A DNA stretch of 64,000 nt from an uncultured Chitinophaga sp. (GCA_902168205.1 CABHOK010000002.1:248001-312000), one strand, 5' to 3'; numbered from the stretch's first letter, positions 17,613-26,716 are shown. The notes: generated by a model from the letters alone, not told the origin. A program made the numbers and translations.

Positions 17613-18440
17613 ATGTCCAGACCTCTTATACTTGTTTCCAACGATGATGGAATAACCTCGAAAGGAATTCTCACCCTGATTAACGTAATGAAAGATTTAG
17701 GCGATGTACTCGTAGTAGCGCCTGATAGTCCACAATCCGGAATGGGACACGCCATTACAGTAGGGGAGTCGTTGCGACTGGAAGAGAACCTGGTATTTAA
17801 AGGTGTGAAGGCTTACCAGTGCTCCGGTACACCGGCTGATTGCGTAAAGATGGCGCGTCACTTTGTATTGAAAGGACAACGTCAACCCGATGTTGTGGTG
17901 AGCGGCATCAATCATGGAAGCAATACTTCCATCAGCGTGCTATATTCAGGCACCATGTCTGCCGCTATAGAAGGCGCTATAGAAGGAACACCTGCCATTG
18001 GATTTTCACTTTGTGATTATTCGCATGATGCAGACTTCTCGCACGTAGAACCGTATGTGCGTAAAATTACCCAACAGGTTTTAGCAAAAGGCTTACCGAA
18101 AGGCGTTGCCCTCAATGTAAATTTCCCTCCCAAGCAAAATGAACCGTTAAAAGGTATACGTGTATGCCGCCAGGCAAATGCAAAGTGGGTGGAGGAATTT
18201 GATCAACGCTTTGATCCCAATGGACGCAGATATTTCTGGATGGCCGGAAGTTTTGTAAACTTCGATAAAGGCGAAGACAACGATGAGTGGGCTATAGCGA
18301 ACAACTACGTATCCGTAGTACCCTGTCAATTCGATCTCACAGCGCACCAAGCTATATCAATCTTAAACGAAGACTGGGAGATACTCGACCGCTCCGCCCA
18401 AGCCGAAGCAAGCGAATACCGCAAACCCGAAGAAAAATAG
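17613..18440 (+). CDS. surE: 5'-nucleotidase SurE
   Basis: Dephosphorylates nucleoside 5'- and 3'-monophosphates; cytoplasmic, metal dependent, linked to stationary-phase survival in other bacteria. 275 residues. Metal-binding motifs are ILVSNDDGITSKGI near the N-terminus (the DD pair) and VVSGINHGSNTS (Ser, Asn); the nucleotide pocket has APDSPQSGMGHAIT. The C-terminal tail after about 255 is charged and variable. The TAG stop is the first element of a family A repeat (TAGCTTCTGGCC). It lies 37 bp after the unknown secreted protein and may be cotranscribed with ribBA. Confidence 0.96.
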   Translation: MSRPLILVSNDDGITSKGILTLINVMKDLGDVLVVAPDSPQSGMGHAITVGESLRLEENLVFKGVKAYQCSGTPADCVKMARHFVLKGQRQPDVVVSGINHGSNTSISVLYSGTMSAAIEGAIEGTPAIGFSLCDYSHDADFSHVEPYVRKITQQVLAKGLPKGVALNVNFPPKQNEPLKGIRVCRQANAKWVEEFDQRFDPNGRRYFWMAGSFVNFDKGEDNDEWAIANNYVSVVPCQFDLTAHQAISILNEDWEILDRSAQAEASEYRKPEEK

Positions 18441-18745
18441 CTTCTGGCCACCAGCTGCCCGACAAGTATCGTTCATTAAAAGAATAGCTGCGAGTTTCTG
18501 GCTAGCAGCCGCTAGAAGTATATTTTTTACTATAGGATATACTTTGCTTAGCATAAATGTGCTGAAGCCAGAGGCTGGCAACTTGCAGCCTTTTTTTTCT
18601 CGCGGCTCGAAGCTCAAAGCTCATAGCTGCTAAAAGAAAAATCTATTACGATAGGATTTATTTCCCCTTCGTGCAAATCTACCTGCAGTTAGTAGCCAGT
18701 AACTTTTTCCTCTCTCGCATCTCACAACTCATAGCTCGCAGCTAC
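18438..18745. repeat. Family A word-repeat cluster between convergent genes
   Basis: A run of related words and their complements: AGCTGCGAGTTTCTGGCTAG, GCCAGAGGCTGGCAACTTGC, GCGGCTCGAAGCTCAAAGCTC, CACAACTCATAGCTCGCAGC. It starts at the surE TAG stop and ends inside the last six codons and stop of the GT2 gene, which therefore takes its C-terminus (AASYEL) from the repeat. Several local hairpins are possible. There is no T-run after most of them, so these are not simple intrinsic terminators. Confidence 0.7.
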
Positions 18746-19681
18746 TAGGCTCTTGCCACGAAACACTTCGCGTACATTGTACGTCTTCTTATTTTGCGAT
18801 TCGTAGTAGGTGCGCATGATCAGTTCGGCAATGAGACCAAAGGTGAGAAACTGAATGCCGGCCAGTACTAGCGATACTCCGAGTATAAGCAACGGACGGC
18901 CCCATATATCTTGTCCCATGATTTTTAGGACAAGCATATAGAAGTTGATTACGAAGCCAATCATGAACGATACTATACCAATCGGACCGAATAGATGAAT
19001 GGGCCTTCTGAAATATTTCTGAAAGAATACCATTAGCATCAGGTCGCTTGCTACTTTTAACGTGCGACCTATACCATATTTAGATTTACCATGAATACGA
19101 GCGTGATGTTTAACATCCATGTCGGTAATCTTTCCGCCTTGTAACACCGCGAGTATAGGAATGAAGCGGTGTAATTCTCCGTATAGCCCGAGACGTAATG
19201 CAATGTCACGTCTGAATACTTTCAGTGTGCAGCCATAATCGCGAATGAATACTCCGGTAAGATTACGAATCATGCGGTTGGCTATACGACTCGGTATCTT
19301 TCTCCATAACATACCATCCTTACGATTTTTGCGATTGCCGGCAACAACATCCCAGTTTTCTTCTTTGAGTTTCATCAGCATAGCCGGTATATCACTGGGG
19401 TCATTTTGCAAATCGCCATCCATGGTAACGATGTAATCACCGTGAGCGTGATCTATACCGGCAGCCATAGCTGCTGTTTGTCCGTAGTTACGATTAAAAG
19501 AAATTAATCGCGTGCGATGATCGGCCAGCGCTTTGATTTTGGCAACCGTTGCATCGGTAGAACCATCGTCTACCAGAATCAACTCATACTCATAATTCAC
19601 AAGCGCCTTTCGTACACTATCAAACAGCGGAGCGATATTATCCTCTTCGTTCAGCAACGTAATAATCACCGATAGTTCCAT
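18722..19681 (-). CDS. Membrane-anchored GT2 glycosyltransferase, polyprenyl-phosphate sugar type
   Basis: 319 residues from the ATG at 19681 (MELSVIITLLNEED); the longer frame needs a GTG at 19699. A GT-A domain has VDDGSTDAT at 38-45 and the metal-binding DGD at 88-90 (TMDGDLQNDP). It is followed by two membrane helices at about 230-290, as in GtrB, ArnC and DPM1-like enzymes that load a sugar from a nucleotide donor onto undecaprenyl phosphate. The divergent neighbour is a GT39 transferase that would use such a lipid-linked sugar. The last residues AASYEL and the stop codon are encoded by a family A repeat. Confidence 0.9.
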   Translation of the reverse strand: MELSVIITLLNEEDNIAPLFDSVRKALVNYEYELILVDDGSTDATVAKIKALADHRTRLISFNRNYGQTAAMAAGIDHAHGDYIVTMDGDLQNDPSDIPAMLMKLKEENWDVVAGNRKNRKDGMLWRKIPSRIANRMIRNLTGVFIRDYGCTLKVFRRDIALRLGLYGELHRFIPILAVLQGGKITDMDVKHHARIHGKSKYGIGRTLKVASDLMLMVFFQKYFRRPIHLFGPIGIVSFMIGFVINFYMLVLKIMGQDIWGRPLLILGVSLVLAGIQFLTFGLIAELIMRTYYESQNKKTYNVREVFRGKSLVAASYEL

Positions 19682-19803
19682 ATCCACAAAGTAACGCACC
19701 CTACATTGCTCAACCTTTACACACCCGTTAACATTTCATGAAGATAGCTTCATGCGGGGGTAACAGGGGAGATAGATTTTTAATTTAAAATTGCGCAGTA
19801 GAA

Positions 19804-19940
19804 TGTGTTTAGGTGTGTACGTGGGCACGTGTTTACGTAGTTGATCTTATTATAACGTATATACTATCTATATCGGAGCACTTTGTGTATAAGTAAACGC
19901 ACACACGTACATACCCAAACACATAAACACGTAACAACGC
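19804..19940. repeat. Family C word repeat, inverted, upstream of the GT39 gene
   Basis: Left arm 19804-19840 (GTGTTTAGGTGTGTACGTGG, then CACGTGTTTACG) and right arm 19893-19940 (ACGCACACACGTACATACCC, then ACACATAAACACGTAAC) are imperfectly complementary across about 50 bp. The 12-mer GTGTTTAGGTGT at 19805-19816 recurs exactly at 33143 and, inverted, at 56743. The right arm runs to the ATG at 19941, so it would form most of the 5' untranslated region. Confidence 0.75.
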
Positions 19941-21548
19941 ATGAAAAACCTCCTCCTCCTGCTCATCCTCTCCACCGTAGTATATACCGCTAACATCTGG
20001 GGCACTTCCGTATATATACTGGATGAAGCCAAGAACGCGGGGTGTGCCATGGAAATGTATCAGCGGGGCGATTGGGTGGTGCCTACGTTTAATGATGCGT
20101 TGCGTACGGATAAGCCTCCGTTGCATTATTACTTCATGAAGGTGGGGTATAGTATATTTGGAATAACTCCGTTTGGTGCACGTATATTTTCTTCGATGAT
20201 GGGTGTGCTTACGGTGCTGGTTGTATTTCTCTTCTGCAGAAAGATGTTAACGGAAGATGCTGCGTTTTATACCGGCATGATACTCGTGTCGTCTCTGCAG
20301 CTGGGTATACAATTTCATCTGGCAGTGCCTGATCCTTACCTGATCTTTTTTCTTACGCTTGGCTGGTTAAGTTTTATATATGCTTATATAGAAAAGAAGC
20401 GGGGATATTACTATATATTCTATGTGTCGATAGCACTGGCAACATTGGCGAAAGGTCCGGTGGCCATGGTGTTTTCAGGAATACTGGTGTTGATCTTTTT
20501 ACTCGCGCAACGCAATTTCAAATGGAAGACGTTGATGCAGCTGCGTCTCGTGCCGGGTGTATTACTTTTTCTGGCGATTGTGTTGCCCTGGTATATAGCC
20601 GTAGGAGTGGAGACACAGGGCGAGTGGCTGGAACAATTTTTCTTTAAGCACAATGTAAGCCGCTTTACATCTTCCATGGAAGGGCATGGTGGTTTTCCGC
20701 TGGCATCAGTCGTGATCGTGATTGGTGCGCTCATGCCGTTTTCATTTTTCTTTCCGCAGGCTATACGCATGATCTGGAAAGATCAGAAGAAAGATGCATT
20801 CCTGCAGTTCTGTCTCCTTGCGATGGCCATTGTCATTGTGTTCTTTGCATTCTCGCGCACCATATTGCCGAGTTATCCTGAGCCTGCCGTTCCGTTCTTT
20901 GCTATACTATTAGGATACTTCTTTTATATCGTACAAAAGCGTGAAAAGGTAAAGCGTCTGCGGTTGCGCGTAAATGCATTGGTATATTTTATCATCGCGC
21001 TGGCTATACCTTTCGCAGTATGGATTGCGTTGCGTGCCGAGCACAACCTGCAAGACCTGTCAAGCCTCGCGGTATATTTCGTGCTGTTGCCGCTGGGTGC
21101 AGGTGCGGCACTGCTATATATCTGGAAGAAGGATCTCGATACAGCGCTATATGTTTATACGCTCACGGGCGTAACGTTTCTGATGATCTTCTTTTATGCT
21201 GCCTTTCCGGAAGTAGATCAGCGCAATCCGGTTTCGCAGAGTGTTGATTACATAGATCATCATAAACCTATACCGGTAGTAAGCTATCGTGATTTTAATC
21301 CGGCCTATGTGTTTTATTTTAAAGCGCCTGTAAAAAAAATCGAAACCGCAGATCAACTCAAAGCCTATCAGCAAACACAACCCCGGTACTATATAGTAAC
21401 GCAAAAACGATATGTAGATGAGCTGCCCGCAAACGACTATCGCATAGTATACGAAGGAAAAGATCTCTTCGAACGCCCCGTAACCGTAGTCCTCGAACGC
21501 AAATGGCCCGGTTACAGTGAAGTCTATCCGCTGAACAACGAACACTAA
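19941..21548 (+). CDS. GT39-type (ArnT/PMT-like) membrane glycosyltransferase
   Basis: 535 residues, polytopic (about 11-12 helices) with a C-terminal soluble part from about 430. The first extracytoplasmic loop carries the catalytic DE pair (ILDEAKNAG, 28-29) and the RTDKPPLHYY segment (55-64) typical of ArnT and related enzymes, which move a sugar from a polyprenyl-phosphate donor to lipid A or other acceptors. The neighbouring GT2 enzyme would make that donor. The nature of the sugar and acceptor cannot be told from the sequence. The TAA stop at 21546 is followed directly by one arm of a 22-bp inverted repeat. Confidence 0.9.
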   Translation: MKNLLLLLILSTVVYTANIWGTSVYILDEAKNAGCAMEMYQRGDWVVPTFNDALRTDKPPLHYYFMKVGYSIFGITPFGARIFSSMMGVLTVLVVFLFCRKMLTEDAAFYTGMILVSSLQLGIQFHLAVPDPYLIFFLTLGWLSFIYAYIEKKRGYYYIFYVSIALATLAKGPVAMVFSGILVLIFLLAQRNFKWKTLMQLRLVPGVLLFLAIVLPWYIAVGVETQGEWLEQFFFKHNVSRFTSSMEGHGGFPLASVVIVIGALMPFSFFFPQAIRMIWKDQKKDAFLQFCLLAMAIVIVFFAFSRTILPSYPEPAVPFFAILLGYFFYIVQKREKVKRLRLRVNALVYFIIALAIPFAVWIALRAEHNLQDLSSLAVYFVLLPLGAGAALLYIWKKDLDTALYVYTLTGVTFLMIFFYAAFPEVDQRNPVSQSVDYIDHHKPIPVVSYRDFNPAYVFYFKAPVKKIETADQLKAYQQTQPRYYIVTQKRYVDELPANDYRIVYEGKDLFERPVTVVLERKWPGYSEVYPLNNEH

Positions 21549-21622
21549 TAATCGTTATCCGTTAATGGTTAGTCGTTGTCCGTGTCTGTTATTAACTGTT
21601 AACCATTAACGGATAACGATTA
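21549..21622. repeat. Family B: perfect 22-bp inverted repeat between two stop codons
   Basis: The arm at 21549-21570 (starts TAATCGTTATCCGTTAATGG) is the exact complement of 21601-21622, with a 30-nt loop holding further related words. The left arm abuts the GT39 stop. The right arm begins, on the minus strand, with the TAA that stops the PAP2 gene. Neither side has a T-run. Related words are at 44.05, 53.40 and 60.21 kb. Confidence 0.85.
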
Positions 21623-22309
21623 GCGGCTCCTCCTGATCTTAAAATCAAACGACTCCCTCTTCAAGAGCGCACCAATATCCAGCCTGCGATTCATCCACAT
21701 CGGCAATTGATTCAACTCCATTACCTGCCAGACGATATAGGTTGAAAATGTACCTACTACAGCACCGGCTGCAACATCAATAAGAAAATGCTGGGCTAAG
21801 TATATACGGGAGTACCCCACCATAAACGCAAGTAACAATGTAAATACACCGATCGCTTTATTGCCGGAGATCAGGGCCAGAAAAAAAGCTGTACAAAAAG
21901 CAGTAGCAGTATGTCCGGAAGGAAACGAATTGAAATTGTGTACGTCAACTCCGGGCACAAAGTGAATCAAATCATCGCCCAGGAATTTTCGCGGGCGCTC
22001 CAGTTTCGGAAACAATCCACGCTTGAACGCACTCACCAATATACCATGCAGCAAGGAAGCGATAAGCGCCGCTATAGCATGACGGAAACGAACAAAAGCA
22101 GCAAAGACAACGATCGGTATAAAGATCAACCCATCGCCAAGGTTAGTAATGGTTTTAAAGAAAAGATCAAGAAAAGCAGTATGGTGTCCGTTGATCCATA
22201 GTATATCCATTCCTTTATCAACACCGAGTGAAGCGATAAAGAGTAACGAGAGCACTACGATATAGTGCTTTACGACCGGGGTATCAGCGTTGGCAAGCGA
22301 TATCTTCAC
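21620..22309 (-). CDS. PAP2-family membrane phosphatase
   Basis: 229 residues, about six membrane helices. The three acid-phosphatase motifs are present: KRGLFPKLERP at 96-106, FPSGHTATAF at 129-138 (PSGH) and SRIYLAQHFLID at 167-178 (catalytic His and Asp). Family members remove phosphate from lipid phosphates such as undecaprenyl pyrophosphate, phosphatidylglycerol phosphate or lipid A on the outer face of the inner membrane. The lipid-linked sugar genes next door suggest carrier-lipid recycling or lipid A phosphate removal (inference). The start codon is a GTG at 22309. The stop codon is the first triplet of the family B arm. Confidence 0.9.
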   Translation of the reverse strand: MKISLANADTPVVKHYIVVLSLLFIASLGVDKGMDILWINGHHTAFLDLFFKTITNLGDGLIFIPIVVFAAFVRFRHAIAALIASLLHGILVSAFKRGLFPKLERPRKFLGDDLIHFVPGVDVHNFNSFPSGHTATAFCTAFFLALISGNKAIGVFTLLLAFMVGYSRIYLAQHFLIDVAAGAVVGTFSTYIVWQVMELNQLPMWMNRRLDIGALLKRESFDFKIRRSR

Positions 22310-22548
22310 AACAAAAGTATTTTGCCCAAACTTAACCGGCTGATTGAACCTAGTGATGATGCAGCGTTAATGCTTTGTTTAAGAAAAGAAGGTCGCTGTG
22401 TTATGTGCGCAGAACAGAATTAACGCACGGATAAATCAGAAATTCAAAATTTCATAGTCCTGCTTTGAAAAATAACCAGCTGCAAACGTGTTCTTAACAA
22501 AAAGTTAAAATTATGGGTATTTTTTAATGCCTGTCTCAAAAAATCCGA

Positions 22549-22556
22549 TAGATTTG
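22549..22556 (+). promoter_or_regulatory. -7 promoter element of the glutamine synthetase gene
   Basis: TAGATTTG, a full match to TAnnTTTG, 29 nt before the ATG. The -33 region is AT-rich without a clear TTTG. The 276-bp gap upstream shows no other signal I can name. Confidence 0.55.
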
Positions 22557-22585
22557 AACAACTACAACAAAAAATTCGACCACCT

Positions 22586-24748
22586 ATGGCGCAACTACGA
22601 TTTGAAGCTCTGAAGAAATTGAGCGAACGTACGCGTGTGCATGCTGATCTGCCCAGCACCAATGTCTCCAAGTTTTTTGGAGAAAATGTGTATGGCCCTG
22701 AGCAAATGCGCGCTACCCTGGCCCCAGGCCTTTACAAGAAGGTAAGTCAGGCAATCAAAAACCACGAAAAAATTGATGAAGTTACGGCCGATGCAGTAGC
22801 ATCTGCAGCGAAATCCTGGGCTATTGCCAAGGGCGCAACGCACTTCACTCACTGGTTCCAACCCATGACGGGCGGAACGGCTGAGAAGCATGATTCATTC
22901 TTCGATGCACTTGCCGGCATTGAACGTTTCAAAGGAAGCGAGCTGGTTCAGCAAGAGCCTGATGCATCGTCTTTCCCAAGCGGTGGTATCCGCAGTACAT
23001 TTGAGGCTCGCGGTTATACTGCATGGGATCCTACATCTCCTATGTTTGTATACGGTCGCACGCTTTGTATACCTACTGTATTTGTTTCCTATACGGGAGA
23101 AACACTGGATACAAAAGCACCTCTGTTAAAAGCATTGAAAGCAGTTGATATAGCAGCTACTAAAGTTTGCCAACTGTTCGATAAAGATATTCAACACGTT
23201 GTAGCATCACTCGGTGCTGAACAGGAATACTTTATTGTTGATAAAGCTCTTTTCGATGCTCGTCCTGACCTGGTAATGGCTGGCCGTTCTGTATTCGGAC
23301 ATGCTCCTGCCCGTGGACAGCAAATGGAAGATCACTATTTCGGATCAATCCCTTCGCGTGTTTATGATTTCATGAAAGATTTTGAAATCGAAGCATGGAA
23401 ACTTGGTATACCGGTACGCACGCGTCACAACGAAGTTGCTCCGAGCCAGTTTGAGGTTGCTCCTTTATTTGAAGAAGTTAACGTAGCGAACGATCACAAC
23501 CAGTTGATGATGGATGTGATGGGACGTGTAGCCGATAAACATAACCTGAGAGTTATATTCCATGAAAAACCTTTCGCAGGCTTGAACGGAAGCGGTAAAC
23601 ACAACAACTGGTCATTGATCACCGATACAGGTGTAAACCTGTACGCACCTACCAGCAGTGCCCGTGATAACCTCATGTTCCTCACGTTCTTCGTAACTAC
23701 CATCAAAGCAGTACATGCTTATGGAGATCTGTTGCGTGCAAGTATAGCAACAGCAGCGAACGATTTCCGTCTTGGCGCGAACGAAGCTCCTCCTGCTATC
23801 ATGTCAACGTTCATCGGTTCACAGATGACTGCTGTATTGGATGAGCTTGAGAAAAAAGGAAATGTAAAAATCGAGAAAGGCGATAACATGTACATGAAGC
23901 TTGGTATCGATCAGATTCCGGAAATCATCCTGGATGCTACCGATCGTAACCGTACTTCACCATTTGCCTTTACCGGAAATAAATTTGAATTCCGCGCAGT
24001 AGGTGGAAGCGATAACTGTGCAGTGGCAATGACCGCCCTGAACACGATCGTAGCAGAACAGCTTGATCAGTTCTTTGCAGCCGTATCAAAACAAATCGAG
24101 AAAGGCGAAGAGAAACGCCTGGCGATTGTAAATGTACTGCGTGAGTATATTAAAGAATCGAAAGATATTCGTTTCGAAGGAGACGGATACTCTGATGAAT
24201 GGGTAGCAGAAGCTGCGAGGCGTAAACTGGGTAACGTTAAAAATACACCTCGTGCGCTGGATGCTTACCTCACGAAGCAATCCCTTGAATTGTTTGAGAA
24301 GCACGGTGTAATGTCACACAAAGAAACGGAAGCTCGTGTTGAGATCAGACTGGAAGCCTATATCAAGCGTGTACAAATTGAAGCACGTGTGATGGGTGAC
24401 CTGGCGATGAACCACATCGTTCCGACTGCGATTGCTTACCAGACAAAACTGATTGAAAACGCTAACGGTCTGAAAGGACTTGGTGTGGATAACACTGCTG
24501 TAGTTCAAACCATCCGCGAAATCTCGGGTCATATCGATACCATCAAGAATGGTGTACGCGCTATGGTCGAAGATCGCAAGCGTATCAACAAAATTACCGA
24601 TACACACAAGCGCGCTATAGCATACTGCGATGAGATCAAAGAGAAATACTTTGAAAGCATCCGCGATGCTGTTGACAAACTCGAGTTGCTGGTGGACAAT
24701 GAAGATTGGCCATTGGTAAAATACAGAGAGTTGTTGTTCCTGCGCTAA
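22586..24748 (+). CDS. glnN: Glutamine synthetase type III
   Basis: Makes glutamine from glutamate, ammonia and ATP; cytoplasmic dodecamer. 720 residues, the typical GSIII size and much longer than the roughly 470 of GSI. Visible are the GSIII N-terminal region (FGENVYGPEQMRATL), SLGAEQEYFIVDKALF, NEVAPSQFEVAPLFEE (metal and ammonium site), VIFHEKPFAGLNGSGKHNNWS (ATP/Glu site) and NRTSPFAFTGNKFEFRAVG. The C-terminal third is helical and specific to GSIII. It has its own promoter. It is the only nitrogen assimilation gene in the window. The codon pattern appears regular and highly expressed compared with its neighbours. Confidence 0.97.
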   Translation: MAQLRFEALKKLSERTRVHADLPSTNVSKFFGENVYGPEQMRATLAPGLYKKVSQAIKNHEKIDEVTADAVASAAKSWAIAKGATHFTHWFQPMTGGTAEKHDSFFDALAGIERFKGSELVQQEPDASSFPSGGIRSTFEARGYTAWDPTSPMFVYGRTLCIPTVFVSYTGETLDTKAPLLKALKAVDIAATKVCQLFDKDIQHVVASLGAEQEYFIVDKALFDARPDLVMAGRSVFGHAPARGQQMEDHYFGSIPSRVYDFMKDFEIEAWKLGIPVRTRHNEVAPSQFEVAPLFEEVNVANDHNQLMMDVMGRVADKHNLRVIFHEKPFAGLNGSGKHNNWSLITDTGVNLYAPTSSARDNLMFLTFFVTTIKAVHAYGDLLRASIATAANDFRLGANEAPPAIMSTFIGSQMTAVLDELEKKGNVKIEKGDNMYMKLGIDQIPEIILDATDRNRTSPFAFTGNKFEFRAVGGSDNCAVAMTALNTIVAEQLDQFFAAVSKQIEKGEEKRLAIVNVLREYIKESKDIRFEGDGYSDEWVAEAARRKLGNVKNTPRALDAYLTKQSLELFEKHGVMSHKETEARVEIRLEAYIKRVQIEARVMGDLAMNHIVPTAIAYQTKLIENANGLKGLGVDNTAVVQTIREISGHIDTIKNGVRAMVEDRKRINKITDTHKRAIAYCDEIKEKYFESIRDAVDKLELLVDNEDWPLVKYRELLFLR

Positions 24749-24824
24749 GGAAGATACTCTGTTAACTTAATTACCTAAACCTGTGAACACATTCCCCGGT
24801 CGTTATGGCTGGGGTTTGTTGCTT

Positions 24825-25250
24825 TTACGCGTATGGGAATTTACAAAGCTTCCAATAGTCTAATATAGACTTCAACGTTACTTCAATCTCATCGAAGCTT
24901 TGGCCTTTCAGAAAGAACCCCTGTACATTTAAATCATACGCAGCCTGTACCTGGTCGCGGCTGGCCGCGGTGGAGAAGAATATAAAGGGAATGTTCTTGC
25001 CTTGAAATTCGGCATTTTCATTGATATGCCTGCGCAGTTCCAAACCATTCATCAGCGGCATATTTATATCGCACAACACCAGGAACGGAGTAACCTCTGT
25101 AGTTTTTAAAAACTCCAGCGCTGCATGGCCATTACTAAAAAAGATAAGTTCGTTTAACGTATTAAGCTTCTGAAAGATTTTTTTAAAGAAATAGTGATCA
25201 TCTTCATCGTCATCAATGATGATAATAGGGGGATTTAACGAGGTTTTCAA
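24825..25250 (-). CDS. Single-domain response regulator (receiver only)
   Basis: 141 residues holding one REC domain and nothing else. The acidic pocket DDDEDD is at 13-18, the phospho-acceptor is Asp61 in LVLCDINMP, the Thr/Ser switch is in FIFFSTAAS and the Lys is in GFFLKG. This is the Rcp1-like class often paired with phytochrome or hybrid kinases. No kinase gene is near. The start appears to be a TTG at 25250, as no ATG lies upstream in frame before the conserved strand. A perfect 9-bp inverted repeat begins at the start codon. Output is probably by protein-protein contact. Confidence 0.92.
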   Translation of the reverse strand: MKTSLNPPIIIIDDDEDDHYFFKKIFQKLNTLNELIFFSNGHAALEFLKTTEVTPFLVLCDINMPLMNGLELRRHINENAEFQGKNIPFIFFSTAASRDQVQAAYDLNVQGFFLKGQSFDEIEVTLKSILDYWKLCKFPYA

Positions 25251-25563
25251 TTTTGATATAGATTACTATGCTATCAAAATAGCACATGACTTGAGTTAAA
25301 AATATATGCCACAGCTTATATTCAAATGTGTTCGTCTAAAGGTATTTTTAAAGCAATAAAATTAAAGATATCCGAAAAACGCAACAATAATATCGATCAA
25401 CGGTAGCAAGGTAGATCGCTTCGTTGAAATAACGAGTAAAAAATTACCCTATTTGAAGAATTCATACATTCTGAAAAAAGGGGTAACAGACATTCGTAGT
25501 AGAACTTGAGAATGTATCGTTACCTTTAATTTCAATGGTATAGAAATTACTACGGAAAGATAT
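25251..25563. other. 313-bp divergent intergenic region
   Basis: AT-rich, without a credible reading frame. It holds ATTTTGATA at 25250-25258 and TATCAAAAT at 25272-25280, a perfect 9-bp inverted repeat about two helical turns centre to centre and placed at the start of the response regulator. TACCTTTA at 25521 is one base from the -7 consensus for the desaturase. I see nothing else. Confidence 0.5.
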
Positions 25564-26622
25564 ATGAAACCAGTGTCAAGCATTGCGTTAGGGGATCCCG
25601 TATTCTCATCATCGCCAACTTATACATCTATAGATCGGTATTGGCTTCGGAAAATAAAAGATGAACGGGATTTACCGTTTGTGTATCTCACCCTTCGAAT
25701 AACCCTCATTATGTTGCCGGTAGCGGTGCTGCTATATATGCCGTTTATTACCGGCTGGCTGTGGTGGTCGCTTGCTGTACTATATTTCATTCTTAACAAC
25801 TTTGTATTCAAAGGACCCTTCGGACTCATGCTTCACTGCACCAGTCACCGACCGTTTTTCAATCAGCAATACGCCTGGTTGAATTCTTATCTCCCTTGGA
25901 TCATCAGTCCTTTTTTTGGTCAGACGCCAGAAACGTATGCGAGTCATCACCTGGCCATGCATCATCGTGAGAATAATCTGGAAGAAGATTTGAGTTCAAC
26001 CATGCACTATCAACGCGATAGCTTCCGGCACTTTCTTCTTTACTTCAGCCGATTCTTTTTTACCGTTATACCTACACTCGCGTGGTATTTTAATGAGCGA
26101 AGCCAGTTAAAATTACGCAACCGGGTAATTCGGGGCGAGCTTGCTTTCTTTGGTATGTGCGCCTTACTATGCATCATAAGCTGGCAGGCTACTGTCATGG
26201 TATTTTTATTACCACTTCTTATTTCGAGAATTATAATGATGGTAGGAAACTGGGCACAACACTCGTTTATTGAAGAGAGTGATCCGGGAAATTTTTATAA
26301 GAACAGCATAACATGCATTAACACTCCCTATAATCATAAGTGCTGGAACGATGGTTATCACATCAGTCACCACATTCAGCCTGCCATGCACTGGACACTT
26401 CATCCGGAACATCTTCAAACCAATTTGCAGGTATATGCTACAAACAAAGCTTTGATCTTTGAGGGAATTCATTTTCTGCACGTGTGGTGGTATCTTATGA
26501 ATAAAGATTATAAGAAACTCGCCAAGCGGGTGGTAAACATTCACGGCATGTTCGCTTCTGAAGAAGATATAATTTCGCTTATGAAAAGCCGGACGCGGGA
26601 AATTAAAAAACGTCAGGTATAA
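25564..26622 (+). CDS. Membrane fatty acid desaturase
   Basis: 352 residues, with about four membrane helices in two pairs. The histidine boxes of the membrane desaturase/hydroxylase superfamily are present: HCTSHRPF (about 95), HHLAMHH (about 122-128) and YHISHHIQPAMHW (about 268-280). These bind the di-iron centre that introduces a double bond or hydroxyl into a lipid chain using O2. The exact position and substrate cannot be read from the sequence. It is a single gene, divergent from the receiver protein; cold or oxygen control is possible but not shown. Confidence 0.88.
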   Translation: MKPVSSIALGDPVFSSSPTYTSIDRYWLRKIKDERDLPFVYLTLRITLIMLPVAVLLYMPFITGWLWWSLAVLYFILNNFVFKGPFGLMLHCTSHRPFFNQQYAWLNSYLPWIISPFFGQTPETYASHHLAMHHRENNLEEDLSSTMHYQRDSFRHFLLYFSRFFFTVIPTLAWYFNERSQLKLRNRVIRGELAFFGMCALLCIISWQATVMVFLLPLLISRIIMMVGNWAQHSFIEESDPGNFYKNSITCINTPYNHKCWNDGYHISHHIQPAMHWTLHPEHLQTNLQVYATNKALIFEGIHFLHVWWYLMNKDYKKLAKRVVNIHGMFASEEDIISLMKSRTREIKKRQV

Positions 26623-26708
26623 CATTAACATGATACGTGTGTAGTATATAGGTGAACTTTCTTTGCATGAAAATCCGTACAGCTACATGTTCACATATGT
26701 ACAATTTT

Positions 26709-26716
26709 TATCTTTG
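26709..26716 (+). promoter_or_regulatory. -7 promoter element upstream of the DUF4407 gene
   Basis: TATCTTTG, a full match to TAnnTTTG. It lies about 100 nt before the ATG at 26816, which leaves a moderately long 5' untranslated region. Confidence 0.5.

Noticed and set aside
18438-18745. CRISPR array or tandem repeat
   Set aside because: The words vary in order and length, with no regular spacer and no exact repeat of constant size.
24778-24817. Terminator after the glutamine synthetase gene
   Set aside because: The CCCC/GGGG pairing is interrupted by mismatches and the following T stretch is short (GCTTTT).
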